Below the pieces are notes generated by a model. It was given only the letters and a program-made list of their open reading frames with translations, did not search any database and had not been told where the DNA came from. Below, piece by piece: positions 9,955 to 20,873 of a stretch of DNA of 64,000 nucleotides (positions are counted from its first letter, which is position 1; each line of letters starts with the position of its first letter). The position numbers were made by a program, and so were the translations under genes. Origin of the DNA: Candidatus Propionivibrio dominans (GTDB taxonomy: Bacteria > Pseudomonadota > Gammaproteobacteria > Burkholderiales > Rhodocyclaceae); contig JADJNC010000013.1 in NCBI GenBank assembly GCA_016709335.1, positions 1-64,000 on the forward strand, given 5' to 3'.

Positions 9955-12147
9955 ATGCTCAGCAAGGCAGAAGTTATTTCCCTATGCCGTGGCGAACACG
10001 GCAACCCGTTTGCCGTCCTCGGGCTGCACGCCGGCGCCAAGGGTCGGCTCTGGTTGCGTAGCCTGCAACCCGGCGCGGAATCGGTTTCCGTGATCGATGC
10101 CGATAGCGGACAGGTACTGGTCGAACTCACCCAACGCAAGATTGAAGCGCTGGGAGAGGCTTCCGGGTTTTTCGAGGCGTCCATTCTTGGCCGTAATATT
10201 CCTTTCAACTATCGTCTGCGGATAGCCTGGCCGAACAACGTCCAGGAGATTGACGACCCTTACCGGTTTTCCACGGTCCTCGGCGAGCTTGATGTCTGGT
10301 TGCTGGCCGAAGGTTCGCACCTGCGCCCCTACGAACGCCTCGGTGCTCATCTGCGCGAGATCGACGGAGTTCAAGGGACCGCATTTGCCGTCTGGGCTCC
10401 TGATGCCCAGCGCGTCAGCATCGTCGGCGACTTCAATTCCTGGGATGGCCGTCGCCACCCCATGCGTCTGCGCCGTGAATGTGGTGTCTGGGAACTCTTC
10501 ATGCCCGGCGTTGGGGAAGGGGCCTGTTACAAGTTTGAAGTTCGTACGCTCGACGGCCATGTACTTACCCAGAAGGCCGACCCCTATGGCTTTGCCGCCG
10601 AACTGCGTCCAGCAACGGCCTCGATAGTCAGCCCGTTACCGCAGATCACATCGCGCTCAACAGTTGCCGCCGTCAGCAAACTGAGCAAACCGGTATCGAT
10701 CTACGAAGTCCACCTCGGCTCCTGGCGGCGAGCCGATGATGGCGGGTTTCCGAGCTGGCAGCGCTTGACTGAAACACTGATCCCCTACGTTGTCGACCTC
10801 GGTTTTACGCATCTCGAACTATTGCCGATTTCGGAACACCCATTTGACGGCTCATGGGGCTATCAGCCACTCGGCATTTACGCACCAACAGCGCGCTTCG
10901 GCTCACCACAGGGGTTTTGCGACTTCGTGACGGCCTGCCACACGGCGGGTATCGAGGTCATTGTTGATTGGGTACCGGCGCATTTCCCGACCGACGAACA
11001 CGGCCTCAGCAACTTTGACGGAAGGCCTCTCTACGAACACGCCGACCCGCGAGAAGGCAAGCACCAGGACTGGGGTACGCTGATTTACAACTTTGGCCGG
11101 CGCGAGGTGTTCAATTATCTGGTCGGCAACGCCCTCTTCTGGATCGAGCATTACGGCGTTGATGGTCTGCGCGTCGACGCCGTGGCCTCGATGCTTTACC
11201 GTGACTACAGCCGCCCTCACGGCGAGTGGATCCCCAACATCTACGGTGGCCGGGAAAACATTGAAGCAGTTCATTTCCTGCGTCGAATGAACGAAACACT
11301 TGCGCAGGAATGCCCGCACGCAGCAACCTTTGCCGAAGAATCAACCGCCTGGCCGGCAGTAACCCGCCCCTCTTCGATGGGAGGACTGGGCTTTCACTAC
11401 AAGTGGAACATGGGCTGGATGCACGACATTCTGGACTACATGGCGCACGAACCGATCTATCGCCGGTATCATCACAACCAGCTTACCTTCGGTCTGCTCT
11501 ACGCCTTTACAGAAAACTTTGTCTTGCCCCTGTCGCACGACGAAGTAGTGCACGGCAAGGGCTCGCTGATCGGCAAAATGCCCGGTGACTATGGGCAGAA
11601 ATTCGCCAACCTGCGTCTGCTCTACGGCTTCATGTGGGGACATCCAGGCAAGAAGTTGCTGTTCATGGGCGGCGAGTTTGGCCAGTGGAGCGAGTGGAAT
11701 GATTCAGCTTCACTTGACTGGGTTCTGCTCGACTTCCCGCAGCACGAGGGTGTACGTCGTCTGGTCAGGGATCTGAACCGGCTCTATCGAAATACCCCGG
11801 CGCTACACGAAATTGATTTCGACGCGACCGGGTTTGAGTGGATCTCGCCCAACGACGCCGACAACTCGGTGATCGCCTTCATCCGCCGCGGCTTTAACCG
11901 TTCACGCATGATTCTTTGCGTCTGTAACTTTACTCCCGTCGTTCGCCACAACTACCGAATCGGCGCCCCCGGCCCCGGCCTTTACCGCGAGCGCATCAAT
12001 ACTGACTCTGAATTTTACGGAGGTAGCAATGTCGGCAACGAATACGGCAAGGTTGATGCCGAGCAGGTTCCGGCGCACGGCCATGAATGGTCAATCGCAA
12101 TGACCATACCGCCACTGGCCGCAGTGTTTCTTGAATGGGAACAGTGA
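9955..12147 (+). CDS. glgB: 1,4-alpha-glucan branching enzyme
   Basis: Introduces alpha-1,6 branches into glycogen (GH13). The 730 residues contain an N-terminal E-set/CBM48 pair, the TIM barrel and a C-terminal beta domain. The nucleophile Asp lies in GLRVDAVASMLYRDY (about residue 405), the acid/base Glu in ATFAEESTAWP (about 459), and the third Asp in LPLSHDEVVHGK. A GTG at 9949 overlaps the glgP stop as GTGA, but ATG at 9955 lies at better spacing from AAGAAGG (9941-9947), so it is chosen. Confidence 0.96.
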   Translation: MLSKAEVISLCRGEHGNPFAVLGLHAGAKGRLWLRSLQPGAESVSVIDADSGQVLVELTQRKIEALGEASGFFEASILGRNIPFNYRLRIAWPNNVQEIDDPYRFSTVLGELDVWLLAEGSHLRPYERLGAHLREIDGVQGTAFAVWAPDAQRVSIVGDFNSWDGRRHPMRLRRECGVWELFMPGVGEGACYKFEVRTLDGHVLTQKADPYGFAAELRPATASIVSPLPQITSRSTVAAVSKLSKPVSIYEVHLGSWRRADDGGFPSWQRLTETLIPYVVDLGFTHLELLPISEHPFDGSWGYQPLGIYAPTARFGSPQGFCDFVTACHTAGIEVIVDWVPAHFPTDEHGLSNFDGRPLYEHADPREGKHQDWGTLIYNFGRREVFNYLVGNALFWIEHYGVDGLRVDAVASMLYRDYSRPHGEWIPNIYGGRENIEAVHFLRRMNETLAQECPHAATFAEESTAWPAVTRPSSMGGLGFHYKWNMGWMHDILDYMAHEPIYRRYHHNQLTFGLLYAFTENFVLPLSHDEVVHGKGSLIGKMPGDYGQKFANLRLLYGFMWGHPGKKLLFMGGEFGQWSEWNDSASLDWVLLDFPQHEGVRRLVRDLNRLYRNTPALHEIDFDATGFEWISPNDADNSVIAFIRRGFNRSRMILCVCNFTPVVRHNYRIGAPGPGLYRERINTDSEFYGGSNVGNEYGKVDAEQVPAHGHEWSIAMTIPPLAAVFLEWEQ

Positions 12148-14144
12148 GCGTCGCCGCCGGCCTGAAGGAAGGGCGACCATGGCCGCTCGGAGCCCATTGG
12201 GATGGCGCTGGAGTCAATTTCACCCTGTTCTCGGCACACGCCGAGCGGGTGGAATTATGTATCTTCGAGGGCGGCACAATGCATACACTGCCCCTCCCCA
12301 AATGTACCGACCAGGTCTGGCATGGTTATCTTGCGGGTGCTGAACCAGGCCTCTGCTATGCCTTCCGCGTGCATGGTCCGAACTCACCCGGCCACCGCTT
12401 TGACCCGCGCCGTTTGCTCCTCGACCCTTATGCACGGGAAGTCAGCGGGACTTTCTCCTATGAGCCACACCCAGGTTCCGCCAATGGCCTGAAAGCCTGC
12501 GTTGTCAATGAAGCTTTCGACTGGGGTAGCGATGTGCCTCCGGCGATTCCCTGGGCTGACTCGGTTCTTTATGAAATCCATGTCAAAGGCGCGACGAAGC
12601 AGCACCCCGAAGTTCCAGAAGACCTGCGCGGAACCTATGCCGGACTGGCCTCACCCGCCATGCTGGATTATTTCAAGCGGCTCGGCATCACCGCCGTCAA
12701 CCTCCTGCCGGTGCACGGTTTCATCGATGAGGAACGCCTGGTGAATATGGGCCTCACCAACTACTGGGGCTATAACACTCTTGCTTTCTTTGCGCCTGAA
12801 CCGCGCTATGCCGCGCGTGTGGCCGGGCAATCGGTCATCTCCGAATTCCGGTCGATGGTGCGTTCGCTGCATGCCGCCGGAATCGAAGTCATTCTCGACG
12901 TCGTTTTCAACCATACCGCCGAAACTGACGAAACCGGACCGACCGTCTCGTTTCGCGGCATCGACAACTTCAGCCATTACCGCCTGCCGGCCTTCGACCT
13001 GAACAGCTACGAGAATTTCAGCGGCTGTGGAAACACCCTCAATCTTGCCCATCCCCGCGTTCTGCAACTGGTCATGGATGCCCTGCGCTACTGGGTTGGC
13101 GAAATGCATGTGGACGGCTTCCGTTTCGATCTGGCTGCCGCACTCACCCGTGACAGCGGCTTCCTTGCCGCCGTCAGACAGGATCCTTTGCTGGCACAGG
13201 TCAAGCTGATTGCCGAGCCCTGGGATCTGGGGCCCGATGGCTATCATCTGGGACGCTTCCCCCCAGGCTGGTCAGAATGGAACGACCGCTTTCGCGATGT
13301 CGCTCGGGCATTCTGGCTGACCAGCGAAGCCGAACCTGCGGTAATGGCTCAACGCCTGGCCGGTTCGAGCGAGATATTCCGCTACTCCGGACGGGCGCCG
13401 CAGGCGGGTGTCAATTTCATTACCGCGCATGACGGTTTTACCTTGCGCGATCTCGTCAGTTATCAGCACAAGCATAATGATCTCAATGGAGAGAACAACC
13501 GCGACGGACATGGGCACAACCTTTCCTGGAATTGCGGTGAAGAAGGCGCAAGCCAGGATCCGATAGTCCTGCAACGGCGTCACCGCCTGCAGCGTGCGCT
13601 GCTGGCCACCCTTTTTGTGGCACAAGGCGTGCCGATGCTGCAAGGAGGCGATGAACTCGGTCGTACGCAATCCGGCAACAACAATGCCTACTGCCAGGAC
13701 AACGAACTGACCTGGCTTGACTGGCCGCATGCCGATTCTTCCCTGATCGATTTTACCGCCGGACTGATCGGCTTGCGGAAGCGCTTTTCAGAACTTCGAC
13801 GTCGTGCCTGGTTAACCGGCCAAACCAACGAGCGGGGGCAGCGCGACATAATTTGGTGGCATCCGGGCGGGCGCGAGATGACTGATAATGACTGGCATTC
13901 ACCGCCACGCGGAGCCCTGGGTCTGGTTCTTGCGCCCGAAGACACGGACAATTCGGACACGAATTCTGAAACATTGCTGGTTCTGATCAACCGGGATTCA
14001 GACGCCCAGACTTTCCATCTGCCACCGGGTTCCTGGCGACAGATCTGCGACAGCAGCAGCGATACTCCTTTCGCATTGCTGTTATCCCGTCAGGACAGCA
14101 GTATAGTGGCTGCACGAAGCGTGCAACTCCTCGCGCAGGAATAG
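12135..14144 (+). CDS. glgX: Glycogen debranching enzyme (isoamylase type)
   Basis: Hydrolyses alpha-1,6 branches of phosphorylase-limit glycogen. The 669 residues show an N-terminal CBM48 followed by a GH13_11-type barrel. Catalytic residues appear as D in GFRFDLAAAL (about 330), E in LIAEPWDLG (about 360) and D in TAHDGFTLRDLVSY (about 431). ATG at 12135 overlaps the end of glgB by 13 bases; an in-frame GTG at 12144 would overlap as GTGA, so the exact start is uncertain. Neither has a strong Shine-Dalgarno sequence, and coupling to glgB is likely. Confidence 0.95.
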   Translation: MGTVSVAAGLKEGRPWPLGAHWDGAGVNFTLFSAHAERVELCIFEGGTMHTLPLPKCTDQVWHGYLAGAEPGLCYAFRVHGPNSPGHRFDPRRLLLDPYAREVSGTFSYEPHPGSANGLKACVVNEAFDWGSDVPPAIPWADSVLYEIHVKGATKQHPEVPEDLRGTYAGLASPAMLDYFKRLGITAVNLLPVHGFIDEERLVNMGLTNYWGYNTLAFFAPEPRYAARVAGQSVISEFRSMVRSLHAAGIEVILDVVFNHTAETDETGPTVSFRGIDNFSHYRLPAFDLNSYENFSGCGNTLNLAHPRVLQLVMDALRYWVGEMHVDGFRFDLAAALTRDSGFLAAVRQDPLLAQVKLIAEPWDLGPDGYHLGRFPPGWSEWNDRFRDVARAFWLTSEAEPAVMAQRLAGSSEIFRYSGRAPQAGVNFITAHDGFTLRDLVSYQHKHNDLNGENNRDGHGHNLSWNCGEEGASQDPIVLQRRHRLQRALLATLFVAQGVPMLQGGDELGRTQSGNNNAYCQDNELTWLDWPHADSSLIDFTAGLIGLRKRFSELRRRAWLTGQTNERGQRDIIWWHPGGREMTDNDWHSPPRGALGLVLAPEDTDNSDTNSETLLVLINRDSDAQTFHLPPGSWRQICDSSSDTPFALLLSRQDSSIVAARSVQLLAQE

Positions 14145-14148
14145 CACC

Positions 14149-15699
14149 ATGCCATTTCACCGACACAGCGGGATCCTGCTCCACCCGACCTCACTTCCCG
14201 GGCCGCATGGTTCAGGAGATCTTGGTTCGTCGGCCTATCACTTTGTCGACTGGCTGGTAGCAGCCGGTCAAACCCTGTGGCAGGTTCTACCTCTGGGCGG
14301 GATTGGACCAGGCAACTCGCCGTACATGAGTCCTTCGGCGTTTGCCGGCAATGAGTTGCTGATTGATTTGTCTCAGTTGCGTGATGCCGGCTGGCTGACT
14401 GAAGAAGATATCGTTCCTGATCCGGCCTTCAAGGATGGACACATCAATTACCCGGCGGTGCAGAGATTCCGCATGGCACTGCTGCGCCTGGCGGCCAAGA
14501 AATTTTTCACCGACGTCCGACGTGACGCGCGTAAATCCTTCACCGCGTTCTGCGCCGATGCACGCGACTGGCTTGATGATTACGTATTGTTTATGGCCTT
14601 GGACAAAAAACATGGCGAGGTCTGGCAGAATTGGCCGACGGCGCTGGCACAACGCAAGCCAAAAGCATTACAGGAAGCGGCGATAGCGCTTGCTGACGAA
14701 TGCGACTTCTGGCGCTTCTGCCAGTGGTGCTTCAACAGCCACTGGTCTGCGCTCAAGGATTACGCCAATACTCGCGGCGTTGAAATCATTGGCGACATGC
14801 CAATTTTTGTTTCTCCCCACAGTGCCGACGTTTGGGCCAATCAAATTTTATTCGATCTGGATATAAAGGGCCAGCCGCGCGTCATTGCCGGGGTGCCACC
14901 CGATTACTTCAGCGCCACCGGTCAACGCTGGGGCAATCCCCTGTACAAGTGGCCGGCACATGAAGAGGAAAACTACCGCTGGTGGGTCGAACGCCTGCGC
15001 GGAACACTCGCGCTCTGCGATATCGTACGCATCGACCATTTCCGTGGTTTCGAATCCTGCTGGGAGATTCCTGCCGACGCCGAAACTGCTGTTAATGGAC
15101 ATTGGCTACCGGGACCAGGTGTTGCCCTGTTCAACGCTTTGAGCAAAGCGCTGGACAAGCGGCAGGGCCAGGAGGGACTCAGAATTATTGCCGAGGATCT
15201 TGGCATCATTACACCCGAAGTCACCGCCCTGCGCCAGGCCATTGGTTTGCCCGGCATGCGCATCCTGCACTTCGCCTTTGACGGACACGCCGGCAATCCG
15301 TATCTACCACACAACTTCGAGTCCAATACCGTCGTCTATACCGGCACTCACGACAACGATACCACCCGGGGCTGGTGGGCTGCACTCCCGGCGCATGAGC
15401 AGGATTACATCCGGCGCTATCTCGGTATCAGCGGCGAGAGCATCGAATGGGATCTGATCCGTGCCGCTTCGGCTTCTGTTGCCGCGCTTGCCATCATACC
15501 GATGCAAGACGTACTCGGCCTCGATTCTGCTTCACGCATGAACCAGCCGGGGCTGGCTGAAGGTTCCTGGGGGTGGCGATTCAGTTGGCATCAGGTAGCG
15601 CCATGGCATGCCGATCGCCTTGCCGAAGTGGCTCGTCTGTTTGGTCGCATGCCAAGACGCCGCTTGGATACACATGCACTACCAGGCCAAAAAAACTGA
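14149..15699 (+). CDS. malQ: 4-alpha-glucanotransferase (amylomaltase)
   Basis: Disproportionates maltodextrins left by debranching, so that phosphorylase can use them again (GH77, cytosol). The 516 residues begin with SGILLHPTSLPGPHGSGDLG, typical of MalQ. Catalytic signatures are VRIDHFRGFESCWEIP (Asp nucleophile about residue 295), IIAEDLGIITPEV (Glu about 347) and YTGTHDNDTTRGWW (Asp about 401). It lies 4 bases after glgX and is the last gene of this run. Confidence 0.96.
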   Translation: MPFHRHSGILLHPTSLPGPHGSGDLGSSAYHFVDWLVAAGQTLWQVLPLGGIGPGNSPYMSPSAFAGNELLIDLSQLRDAGWLTEEDIVPDPAFKDGHINYPAVQRFRMALLRLAAKKFFTDVRRDARKSFTAFCADARDWLDDYVLFMALDKKHGEVWQNWPTALAQRKPKALQEAAIALADECDFWRFCQWCFNSHWSALKDYANTRGVEIIGDMPIFVSPHSADVWANQILFDLDIKGQPRVIAGVPPDYFSATGQRWGNPLYKWPAHEEENYRWWVERLRGTLALCDIVRIDHFRGFESCWEIPADAETAVNGHWLPGPGVALFNALSKALDKRQGQEGLRIIAEDLGIITPEVTALRQAIGLPGMRILHFAFDGHAGNPYLPHNFESNTVVYTGTHDNDTTRGWWAALPAHEQDYIRRYLGISGESIEWDLIRAASASVAALAIIPMQDVLGLDSASRMNQPGLAEGSWGWRFSWHQVAPWHADRLAEVARLFGRMPRRRLDTHALPGQKN

Positions 15700-15825
15700 T
15701 GCCAGCCAACCCGCAAGCAAAGCGAAAAAACAGGTGCTTAAAGCTTGTTCAAACATGCTCATGCAGTATAATCCCAGCGTTGGTGTTTTTTGAATCAATC
15801 TTTCCATACATAAAAGGACAGAATC

Positions 15826-16209
15826 ATGGCCGAGACAAGCACTAAAGCAAGCCCCAAAAAAGCGGTGACCAAGCCCATCGTTGCCAGCGCCAAACCTGAG
15901 GCGGCAAAGGCTGCTACTGCCAGCGCCAAGCCCGCAGTCAATAAACCCGCTGTTGCCAGTGCCAAGCCCGCTGCAAAGGTAGCCGCTGTTGCCAAAAAGC
16001 CGGCCGCCGCCAAACCTGCGGCAGCCAAACCTGCTGCCAAGGCTACGAGCCACAGCAAGGTCACGATCGTCAGTGATGAGCAGCGTTACCGCATGATCGC
16101 CGAAGCTGCCTACTATCATGCTGAACGCAACCAGTTCAAGAGCGACCACGTACGTGACTGGATTGACGCCGAAAGAGAAATCGCTGCACTGCTCAGCGGT
16201 GGCAAGTAG
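15826..16209 (+). CDS. Histone H1-like Ala/Lys/Pro-rich protein with C-terminal DUF2934
   Basis: The 127-residue protein has two parts. Residues 1-85 are a low-complexity, basic repeat of AAKPA/ASAKPA units resembling the lysine-rich tails of bacterial histone H1-like proteins. Residues 86-127 form a compact helical segment with RYRMIAEAAYYHAE and VRDWIDAEREI, the pattern of DUF2934. A tail like this could bind nucleic acid or polyphosphate; that is inference. AAAGGAC lies upstream of the ATG at suitable spacing. It stands between the two halves of the glycogen island and no regulatory link is proven. Confidence 0.75.
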   Translation: MAETSTKASPKKAVTKPIVASAKPEAAKAATASAKPAVNKPAVASAKPAAKVAAVAKKPAAAKPAAAKPAAKATSHSKVTIVSDEQRYRMIAEAAYYHAERNQFKSDHVRDWIDAEREIAALLSGGK

Positions 16210-16367
16210 TCTGCTTACGGCAAGGGAAATACCTCCAGTACCTATTGGCAGTAGCCTCTACCGGCTATTGTGTACAGTGGTGTAATTCTGGCAAGCTTTC
16301 AACTCCAGGGCGGGGTCGTTTCATTGCCAGCGCTTGCAAGTCTTCAATCGAAGCGACTCGGAACCGG

Positions 16368-17807
16368 TCATAGACTGCGGTAGAGCGCCTCATAGTGCGC
16401 GGCTGAATCATCCCAGGAGAAATCCTGCTCCATTGCTCGCCTCTGGACTTGATGCCAGGCGATCTGGTCACGATAGAGAGTGCATGCCTCGTGGATAGAG
16501 TCGCTAATGGCTTGACGGTCAACGTCGTCAAAAACAAAACCTGTTGCGCTGTCTGACTGCAGGTTACCCGGAGTCGCATCGATCACCGTATCAGCAAGAC
16601 CACCAACTCGGTGCACCAGCGGCAAGGTGCCGTAGCGCAAGGCATAAAGCTGTGTCAGCCCACACGGTTCGAAACGTGAGGGAACCAGCAGAACATCGGC
16701 TCCTGCAAAGAAGCGATGTGCCATTGCTTCGTCATAGCCGACAAAGGCTGCAACCTTCTCAGGATTGGCCGCTGCCGCATGCCGGAATCCCTCTTCAAGA
16801 TAATCTTCCCCGGTTCCAAGGACGGCCAACTGGGCACCTTCCCTGAGCAGATCAGGCAAAGCGGCCAACAACAAATCCATTCCCTTTTGTGAAAAAAGCC
16901 GGCTGACGACGGCGAACAGCGGCCCTTCTGCCTGATTGGACAATCCAAGTTCTGACTGCAAGGCGAGTTTGCAGGCCATTTTCCCCTTGAGATTGTCCGC
17001 ACTGTAGGGCCGGGCAATATCAGGGTCCTCCGGATTCCAGATTTCGGGGTCTACACCGTTGAGAATACCGGAAAGATCGCCAGCACGGTCACGCAGAACC
17101 CCATCAAGGCCACAACCGAATTCCGGCGTACGGATTTCTCGGGCGTAGGTCGGGCTCACCGTTGTTATCTTTTTCGAATAAACAAGTGCGGCCTTCATGA
17201 ACGATATCATGCCGTGAAACTCGATGCCGTGCGGGGTCAATTGGCGCATCGGCAAACCTAGATCGGCGAGACAATCCATGGGGAAAATCCCCTGGTAGGC
17301 GAGATTGTGAATGGTGAAAACGCTCGCCGTCTTCAGCCCCGGGTTCTGGGCCATGTAGATGGGCGCCAGTCCGGCGTGCCAGTCGTGTGCATGGACAACA
17401 TCAGGACGCCAGTCGGGGTCGAGTTCTCCGGAAGCCACATGCGCAGCAACCCATCCCAGCAGGCCAAAACGGCGATGATTGTCGCTCCACTCGAAACCAT
17501 CAAAGCCGACATAAATATTGCCTTGACGTTGATAGAGGAATGGCGCATCAATCACATAGGCTAACAAGCCACTATCCGGCAGACTACCGATGTAGATCGT
17601 AATAACAGCCGCACCGAAGGCCGGACCAATCCGGATGACCGGTTTGAGCCCGAGCATTCCATTGAGTATGCCAGGAAAACCGGGCAACAAAACGCGGACA
17701 TCAAGCCCGCGTTTGGCAAGGGCTGCGGGTAGCGAGGCAATGACATCAGCCAGACCGCCCGCTTTGACCAGAGGATAGATTTCGGAAGCGACGTGTAAGA
17801 TGCGCAT
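16368..17807 (-). CDS. glgA: Glycogen synthase (ADP-glucose, GT5)
   Basis: Extends alpha-1,4-glucan from ADP-glucose. The 479 residues are normal for bacterial GlgA. K-A-G-G-L-A-D-V at residues 15-22 is the ADP-glucose-binding loop, and the C-terminal half keeps VPSRFEPCGLTQLYALRYG, the GT5 donor-site Glu motif. A TTG directly precedes the chosen ATG. It lies 21 bases after glgC on the same strand, so glgC-glgA are very likely co-transcribed. Confidence 0.96.
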   Translation of the reverse strand: MRILHVASEIYPLVKAGGLADVIASLPAALAKRGLDVRVLLPGFPGILNGMLGLKPVIRIGPAFGAAVITIYIGSLPDSGLLAYVIDAPFLYQRQGNIYVGFDGFEWSDNHRRFGLLGWVAAHVASGELDPDWRPDVVHAHDWHAGLAPIYMAQNPGLKTASVFTIHNLAYQGIFPMDCLADLGLPMRQLTPHGIEFHGMISFMKAALVYSKKITTVSPTYAREIRTPEFGCGLDGVLRDRAGDLSGILNGVDPEIWNPEDPDIARPYSADNLKGKMACKLALQSELGLSNQAEGPLFAVVSRLFSQKGMDLLLAALPDLLREGAQLAVLGTGEDYLEEGFRHAAAANPEKVAAFVGYDEAMAHRFFAGADVLLVPSRFEPCGLTQLYALRYGTLPLVHRVGGLADTVIDATPGNLQSDSATGFVFDDVDRQAISDSIHEACTLYRDQIAWHQVQRRAMEQDFSWDDSAAHYEALYRSL

Positions 17808-17828
17808 CAAAAGCTGGTTGGTTAACTA

Positions 17829-19100
17829 TCAGGGAATCCGTTCAAGCATCTTCCGTGTCACCAGCGTAACGCCATTGGGAGTTCGGCGGAAGCGCCGCGC
17901 ATCATCATCATGGTTTTCCCCAATAACCATTCCCGCTGGAATACTCACCCCGTGGTCGATGATGCACCGGTTCAGCCTCGCCCCGCCACCGATTACGACA
18001 TCCGGCAACAACACCGACCAGTTAACTTTGGCGTGGGAATGAACACGGCACGATGAGAAAAGCAAGGTGCGGTTCATTTCACCCGAAATGATGCAACCGC
18101 CGGCAACCGTCGACTCGATCGCAAGCCCATGGCGGTCAATCTGGTTGTGCACGAACTTGGCGGGCGGAAGTTGCTGCTGATAGGTCCAAATCGGCCAGTT
18201 GCGGTCATAGAGGTTCAATGCCGGTACAGTCGCCGTCAAGTCGACGTTGGCTTCCCAATAGGCATCAAGAGTACCCGCATCGCGCCAGTAGTCTTCCTTG
18301 CCCGGTGCTTCATCGGATGCGTGAACACAGCTACGATCAAATGAATGAGACATCGCGCAACCGTTCTGTACGGCACGCGGAATGATGTCCTTGCCGAAGT
18401 CATGGTTGGAGTTCGGATCGGCGATGTCGCGCAACAACTCGTTGTAAAGATACTTGGCGTTAAAGATGTAGATTCCCATGCTGCATAGCGAACGATCCGG
18501 CTTGCCGGCCAGAGCCGGCGGATCGGCAGGCTTTTCAACAAATTCGGTAATTCGTCGACTGGCATCAACCGCGATAACACCGAAATCGCTGGCATCCTTG
18601 CGCGGCACCTCGATACAGGCCACCGTACATTCCGCTCCACTCTCGACATGATCGACCAGCATCGCCGCGTAGTTCATTTTGTAAACGTGATCGCCGGCAA
18701 GAATCAGGACATACTCCGGTGCCGGCCGGTAGTTCTCCAGAATGTCAATATTCTGAAAAACCGCATCCGCCGTTCCGCGATACCAAGACTCTTCATCCAC
18801 ACGCTGCTGCGCCGGCATCAGATCGACGAACTCGTTAACCTCGCCACGCAGGAAACCCCAGCCGCGCTGCAGGTGGCGCAACAGACTGTGCGACTTGTAC
18901 TGTGTCACCACCCCGATGCGCCGGATACCCGAATTAACGCAGTTGGACATGGCAAAATCGATAATCCGGTACTTGCCGCCGAAATAGACGGCTGGTTTAG
19001 CCCGACTGTCGGTCAACTCGTACAAACGACTACCGCGCCCGCCGGCAAGCACCAACGCAACTGCCTTGCCTGGCAACTGAAAAGTCCGCCTTTCTAACAT
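17829..19100 (-). CDS. glgC: Glucose-1-phosphate adenylyltransferase
   Basis: Makes ADP-glucose from glucose 1-phosphate and ATP, the committed and usually allosterically controlled step of glycogen synthesis. The 423 residues contain the nucleotide loop [28 protein letters not shown] and [11 protein letters not shown], and a left-handed beta-helix C-terminus. The ATG at 19100 has GGAG 8-11 bases upstream; an in-frame TTG at 19115 is less likely. ADP-glucose made here could feed both GlgA and the GlgM-like enzyme in this window. Confidence 0.96.
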   Translation of the reverse strand: MLERRTFQLPGKAVALVLAGGRGSRLYELTDSRAKPAVYFGGKYRIIDFAMSNCVNSGIRRIGVVTQYKSHSLLRHLQRGWGFLRGEVNEFVDLMPAQQRVDEESWYRGTADAVFQNIDILENYRPAPEYVLILAGDHVYKMNYAAMLVDHVESGAECTVACIEVPRKDASDFGVIAVDASRRITEFVEKPADPPALAGKPDRSLCSMGIYIFNAKYLYNELLRDIADPNSNHDFGKDIIPRAVQNGCAMSHSFDRSCVHASDEAPGKEDYWRDAGTLDAYWEANVDLTATVPALNLYDRNWPIWTYQQQLPPAKFVHNQIDRHGLAIESTVAGGCIISGEMNRTLLFSSCRVHSHAKVNWSVLLPDVVIGGGARLNRCIIDHGVSIPAGMVIGENHDDDARRFRRTPNGVTLVTRKMLERIP

Positions 19101-19170
19101 TTTGGCACGCTCCAAAAATAAAACCGGTCTACACTTCAGAAAAAACTGGATTCAATGAAACCTCTTACTC

Positions 19171-20814
<1,644 letters not shown>

Positions 20815-20873
20815 TTATCCTGAGCAGTGCCTGGCGATATAATCAAAACCCACAGCGTTGAAACCAGACCAAA

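Noticed and set aside
15850..16060. Repetitive GCCAAGCCC-type DNA
   Set aside because: Encodes the Ala/Lys/Pro-rich protein tail; there are no spacers as in a CRISPR array.
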